Source of the DNA: an uncultured Candidatus Saccharibacteria bacterium
Lineage (GTDB): Bacteria > Patescibacteriota > Saccharimonadia > Saccharimonadales > UBA4665
DNA: 32,251 bases
Reading direction: 5' to 3'
NCBI GenBank assembly: GCA_903839515.1
Contig: CAIMCP010000097.1
Coordinates: 1-32,251 of the forward strand
Shown here: positions 28,777 to 32,251 of the stretch, in pieces
Layout of the letters: each line of letters begins with the position of its first letter
Numbering within the stretch: position 1 is the first letter of the stretch
Notes under the pieces: generated by a model
What the model saw: only the letters and a program-made list of their open reading frames with translations
Told to the model about the DNA's origin: nothing
The model's database searches: none
Position numbers and translations under genes: made by a program

Positions 28777-28995
28777 ATGGAACAATCAAAAAAACATATT
28801 CAAAATACTGACGTCGAAGGGGTTGCTAGTCCCATGCTTGTGGTTATCAATGGAGACACTAATTCGGCTAAAATATTAGAAAATAATTTGAATCAGGATG
28901 TAAAAGACGGAAGATCTAAGCGTTCTGTTCAAGTTGTTGGCAGGCTTGCGCTTAAAAAAAACGTCCACAGTAAAATAAAAAATAGCGCCTACTAA
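28777..28995 (+). CDS. Hypothetical small protein
   Basis: TTTGCTATAAT promoter ends 6 nt before ATG; terminator overlaps the 3' end. Confidence 0.65.
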   Translation: MEQSKKHIQNTDVEGVASPMLVVINGDTNSAKILENNLNQDVKDGRSKRSVQVVGRLALKKNVHSKIKNSAY

Positions 28996-29012
28996 TAAGC
29001 GCTATTTTTTTT
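28977..29012 (+). terminator. Intrinsic terminator, probably bidirectional
   Basis: AAAAATAGCGC-ctactaataa-GCGCTATTTTTTTT. Confidence 0.85.
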
Positions 29013-29026
29013 ATTGTATTGTCTAT

Positions 29027-29560
29027 CTATTTCTTAGAATGACTCAAATCGTTTGCCGCTGCAATCATAAGCGGTCCTGTGATTAGCGCGTATAAACCTA
29101 GGATCCATACGAATGCTACACCACTAGCTACTGGCTGGAATAGTACAAATACTCCAACACCAAGGCTTAAGACACCTGCGATTAGTAGGAAAGTCTTGAT
29201 TGTTGAAGGTAGTTTTTCTGATAGAGAAACTACTATTCTGAATAAGCCATTGAAAATCAAAGCAAATCCAATTAGTAAGATGAAGGTTGCGAAAGTTACT
29301 TTTGGATGTCTTAGAAGATACACACCTGCACCTATTTCAAGCACACCAACTAGTAGTTTTAAGTACCATGAAGATGGGTTGGTCTTAATTTGAAAAATAC
29401 CACTCATCATATTGATAAGTCCCATAACTAATATATAGCTTGCAAATATATATAGTAAAGTTAGGATTGTTAGTCCTGGCCAAAATACAGCCGCAATTCC
29501 GAAAGCAATAGAAACTATACCTTCAAATACCATTAGATTTTTTGTTCCCTGGTCAATCAT
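29027..29560 (-). CDS. HdeD/DUF308 family membrane protein
   Basis: Six TM segments with paired repeats (FEGIVSIAFGIAAVFWPG / LVGVLEIGAGVYLLRHP); SD AAGGAG. Confidence 0.82.
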   Translation of the reverse strand: MIDQGTKNLMVFEGIVSIAFGIAAVFWPGLTILTLLYIFASYILVMGLINMMSGIFQIKTNPSSWYLKLLVGVLEIGAGVYLLRHPKVTFATFILLIGFALIFNGLFRIVVSLSEKLPSTIKTFLLIAGVLSLGVGVFVLFQPVASGVAFVWILGLYALITGPLMIAAANDLSHSKK

Positions 29561-29622
29561 AATAAGATCTCCTTTTTATTTATAATACAATTTAAGCTCT
29601 TTTGTTGATATTTTGTCAAGTT

Positions 29623-30774
29623 TTATTTATTGGCTGATAGTATATCGACAACTAGAATCAAGACTAGGGCAACTATTAAATAAGCTAAAATTGTAGCTAG
29701 ACTAAGAGTAATAAAACATAGTATTCCAGATATAAGTATAATGATTGACCAGATTATATATTTCTTGTGCTTAGCAATGAAATTAGTCAGTTTATTTTCT
29801 TTATTTTTGAAAATTAACTTATGTATATTGCCAGAGATAATAGTACTAACAGATTTTTTGAATTTAATTGCTGATTTAGAATTACCGGTTAGGAAAGCAA
29901 TAAATGTAACTGATAAGAATAATGTTAGTAATGTTGCGGTCTGAATGTAAAAAGGTTTCATTACTATTTGATAGGCCGATACAGCTGCATTCTGATAATC
30001 TGCAGATACCCGGCCCTCAATACCCATTCTAATGATACGAAGACTAATTATAGTAAGGAGCATCAGAAATGAGAATAAGAAGCCCATTTTAACTATAATT
30101 CGATTCTTATTTTTAGCAATTATAATACTAAGACATACAAGTATCACAAAGGCTAAGGTCATAATCGCCTCAAATGGTTTAACGTTAACTACAATATTGT
30201 GGACAATAGGAAGCCACTTGGCGTCTATTAGCTGTATTTGACCAATATTGGCCGGTAGACTTTTTCCTGCTAAAAAGCCAAGCTTTGTGTTTTTAAGGTT
30301 ATTGGTCATAAAGGTGAATAGTTGGCCCAAATCTATTTTTCCGTCACCTTTGTAGTTGGTGGCACCTTTTATGATGGCATTATGGGTTTTCTGGAGTGAG
30401 TTATTCCATATATTTTGAAATTTTGGTTTTTCTAAAGTCTTTTGTAGCCCAATATTGACATATTTTTTGAGCTGAGTTGTGAGAGATGGTGCTAAGAATG
30501 ATGCTTTGGGCGGTAAAACGTTTGAAACATAACCTTGGACGTCGATATTAGAGAAAAGCTGATCGGTGCCATATTTCGCAACTGCTGTTTGGATCGCAGG
30601 GTTCTTAATTAGTGGCGCAGTAGTTTTGGTGAACTGTTGATCGCTGACTATAGTATCTCCAACCCAAAATAGGACATTACCACTTATTAAAATTCCACCA
30701 GCTATACCTATTATTACAGCCAGGCTTAGGCTTCTGAAAAAACCAGACTTAGTTTTTTGTTCTTTATTGGTCAT
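29623..30774 (-). CDS. Hypothetical membrane protein with large extracytoplasmic domain
   Basis: 383 aa; N-terminal TM, ~160 aa soluble region, multiple C-terminal TMs; SD and TATAAT promoter upstream. Confidence 0.75.
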   Translation of the reverse strand: MTNKEQKTKSGFFRSLSLAVIIGIAGGILISGNVLFWVGDTIVSDQQFTKTTAPLIKNPAIQTAVAKYGTDQLFSNIDVQGYVSNVLPPKASFLAPSLTTQLKKYVNIGLQKTLEKPKFQNIWNNSLQKTHNAIIKGATNYKGDGKIDLGQLFTFMTNNLKNTKLGFLAGKSLPANIGQIQLIDAKWLPIVHNIVVNVKPFEAIMTLAFVILVCLSIIIAKNKNRIIVKMGFLFSFLMLLTIISLRIIRMGIEGRVSADYQNAAVSAYQIVMKPFYIQTATLLTLFLSVTFIAFLTGNSKSAIKFKKSVSTIISGNIHKLIFKNKENKLTNFIAKHKKYIIWSIIILISGILCFITLSLATILAYLIVALVLILVVDILSANK

Positions 30775-30832
30775 GTGTTTTTCCTTGATTAACTTGCGAT
30801 ATTATAGCATAGCTAGTTATTGCGTATTTAAA

Positions 30833-31645
30833 TTAAATCGTATTGGTCGGATCCCAGCAGGTTCGATAGTTTTCGTTTAGGTTGTTAATCGATGTCATTT
30901 CAATCTCACTAAGTTCGAAATCAAAGACATCGAAGTTTTGTTTTATGCGAACAGGGTTTCTTGATTTAGGAATCACTATGTTGCCATGCTGTAAGCTCCA
31001 GCGAATCATAACCTGGGCTACAGTTTTTTTATGTGCGCTAGCGATGTCTTGTAGGGTGTGATCATCTAGTCTTTTGCCGTGTGAAAGTGGGGAATAGGCT
31101 TCAAGAACAATACCATGTTTGTTACAGAATTCTAGTAATTCTTTTTGGTATAGGAAGGGATGAAACTCTACTTGATTAACTGCTGGGACGATGCTAGTTT
31201 TACTCATGAGCTCTTCAAGGTGTTTGATTGTGAAATTACTAACGCCAATAGACTTAACTCGTTTTTCTTTATATATATTCTCCATTGCTTTCCAGGCATC
31301 AACTCTCGTACCACTGACTGGAAAGTGCATTAAATAGAGATCAATATATTCTACCTTCAGTTTCTTTAGACTCTTTTGGTAAGCTTCCTCTACTTTTTTA
31401 TGGTCCCAATTCCATAGCTTAGTAGCAATGAAAATATCTTCTCTTTTTATCTGACTATCCTGTATTGCCTTACCGACTGACCCCTCGTTAAAATAAATAT
31501 GAGCCGTATCTATGTGTCTGTATCCATCTTCTATGGCAGATAAAACGGAATTATAGGCTTCTTTGATTGGTTTAAGTTGCCAAGTTCCAAAGCCAAGAGA
31601 AGGAATTTTGTTTTTGCTGTTAAGTTCTTTATGTATCATATTCAT
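30833..31645 (-). CDS. Aldo/keto reductase (start probably 31639)
   Basis: GFGTWQL, DTAHIYFNEGSVGKAI, IGVSNF, PKSRNPVRIKQNF. Confidence 0.95.
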   Translation of the reverse strand: MNMIHKELNSKNKIPSLGFGTWQLKPIKEAYNSVLSAIEDGYRHIDTAHIYFNEGSVGKAIQDSQIKREDIFIATKLWNWDHKKVEEAYQKSLKKLKVEYIDLYLMHFPVSGTRVDAWKAMENIYKEKRVKSIGVSNFTIKHLEELMSKTSIVPAVNQVEFHPFLYQKELLEFCNKHGIVLEAYSPLSHGKRLDDHTLQDIASAHKKTVAQVMIRWSLQHGNIVIPKSRNPVRIKQNFDVFDFELSEIEMTSINNLNENYRTCWDPTNTI

Positions 31646-31708
31646 ATGATAGCAAATTACATCGATTAATTTCTTTTAATCATAAGCATTTTGCTAGTAT
31701 ATATATGT

Positions 31709-32137
31709 ATGAAAAAAAAACAGTCTCCAAATTATAGACTTTTCCCGTTTGCTCCTAGGTGGGTAATTTTAGCCTATGGACTCATGGGACTTTGCATGAT
31801 TCCTTGGACGATATATCTCGGCTACTCGTTGCCAAAAAGAAATTTAGCTCACCATTGGGACATAGCTTGGGTGGGACTGGATATTTTTTTAATAGCTGCA
31901 CTTTTTGGTAACGCTATTTTTGCAATTATTAAAAGTAAGTTTTTAGTTATAAGCCTTATTGTAACGTCTACTTTATTAGTTTTAGATGCCTGGTTTGATG
32001 TGGCGAGCGCAAGAACCGGTAGACCCCTAGTAATAGCAATTTCTGAGGCTCTTATTTTTGAATTACCACTGGCTCTAATTTCATTTTCTGTAGCATGGAA
32101 TTTAATCACTAATTTAGATTTTAAGTCTAGGCATTAA
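31709..32137 (+). CDS. Hypothetical membrane protein (start re-assigned from TTG 31691 to ATG 31709)
   Basis: MKKKQSPNYRLFPFAPRWVILAYG..., four hydrophobic segments; the TTG start lies within a probable -10 region. Confidence 0.7.
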   Translation: MKKKQSPNYRLFPFAPRWVILAYGLMGLCMIPWTIYLGYSLPKRNLAHHWDIAWVGLDIFLIAALFGNAIFAIIKSKFLVISLIVTSTLLVLDAWFDVASARTGRPLVIAISEALIFELPLALISFSVAWNLITNLDFKSRH

Positions 32138-32199
32138 AAACTATTGCATTTTATTAGGTATGCTTGTATAAATATAAGCGTAACTAAAAAGAAATAAAA

Positions 32200-32251
32200 A
32201 TGTTTAATAAAATACTCGAAAACATACAATACCACGTTCTTTACAGGGACA
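32200..32251 (+). CDS. 5' end of an ORF truncated by the window edge
   Basis: ATG at 32200, open to the end: MFNKILENIQYHVLYRD. Confidence 0.4.
   Translation, partial: MFNKILENIQYHVLYRD

Overview
The window looks like a low-GC Patescibacteria (CPR) chromosome, most consistent with Saccharibacteria. This is inferred from gene content and small-gene style, not from a marker search. It has two parts. (1) About 1-6770 is accessory. Minus-strand cargo modules (BrnT/BrnA-like toxin-antitoxin; two pilin-like ORFs, one without its TM; a translationally coupled Nudix-like/PPase-like/APH/MFS/DUF2087 operon; an orphan ORF) each converge on a diverged copy of the same plus-strand gene 3' end. The array abuts the 3' end of a tRNA-Gly gene. 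(2) About 6770-32251 is mostly core: tRNA-Gly, Phe, Cys, Leu and Ala, a D,D-carboxypeptidase, lemA-htpX, ligA, a kelch surface protein, a membrane-anchored MurF-like ligase with ddl, a Phd/PIN toxin-antitoxin, leuS, rpmF, nusB, nudix-rnc, rpsP, mntP, a KH protein, trmD, Ni-SOD with its maturation peptidase, a PIG-L deacetylase, an HdeD-like protein and an aldo/keto reductase. Most notable: the repeated gene-3'-end array, an unannotated promoter-hairpin-terminator RNA candidate after ligA, and a recurrent promoter arrangement in which the -10 hexamer ends exactly 6 nt before the start codon (nine cases), implying widespread leaderless mRNAs.
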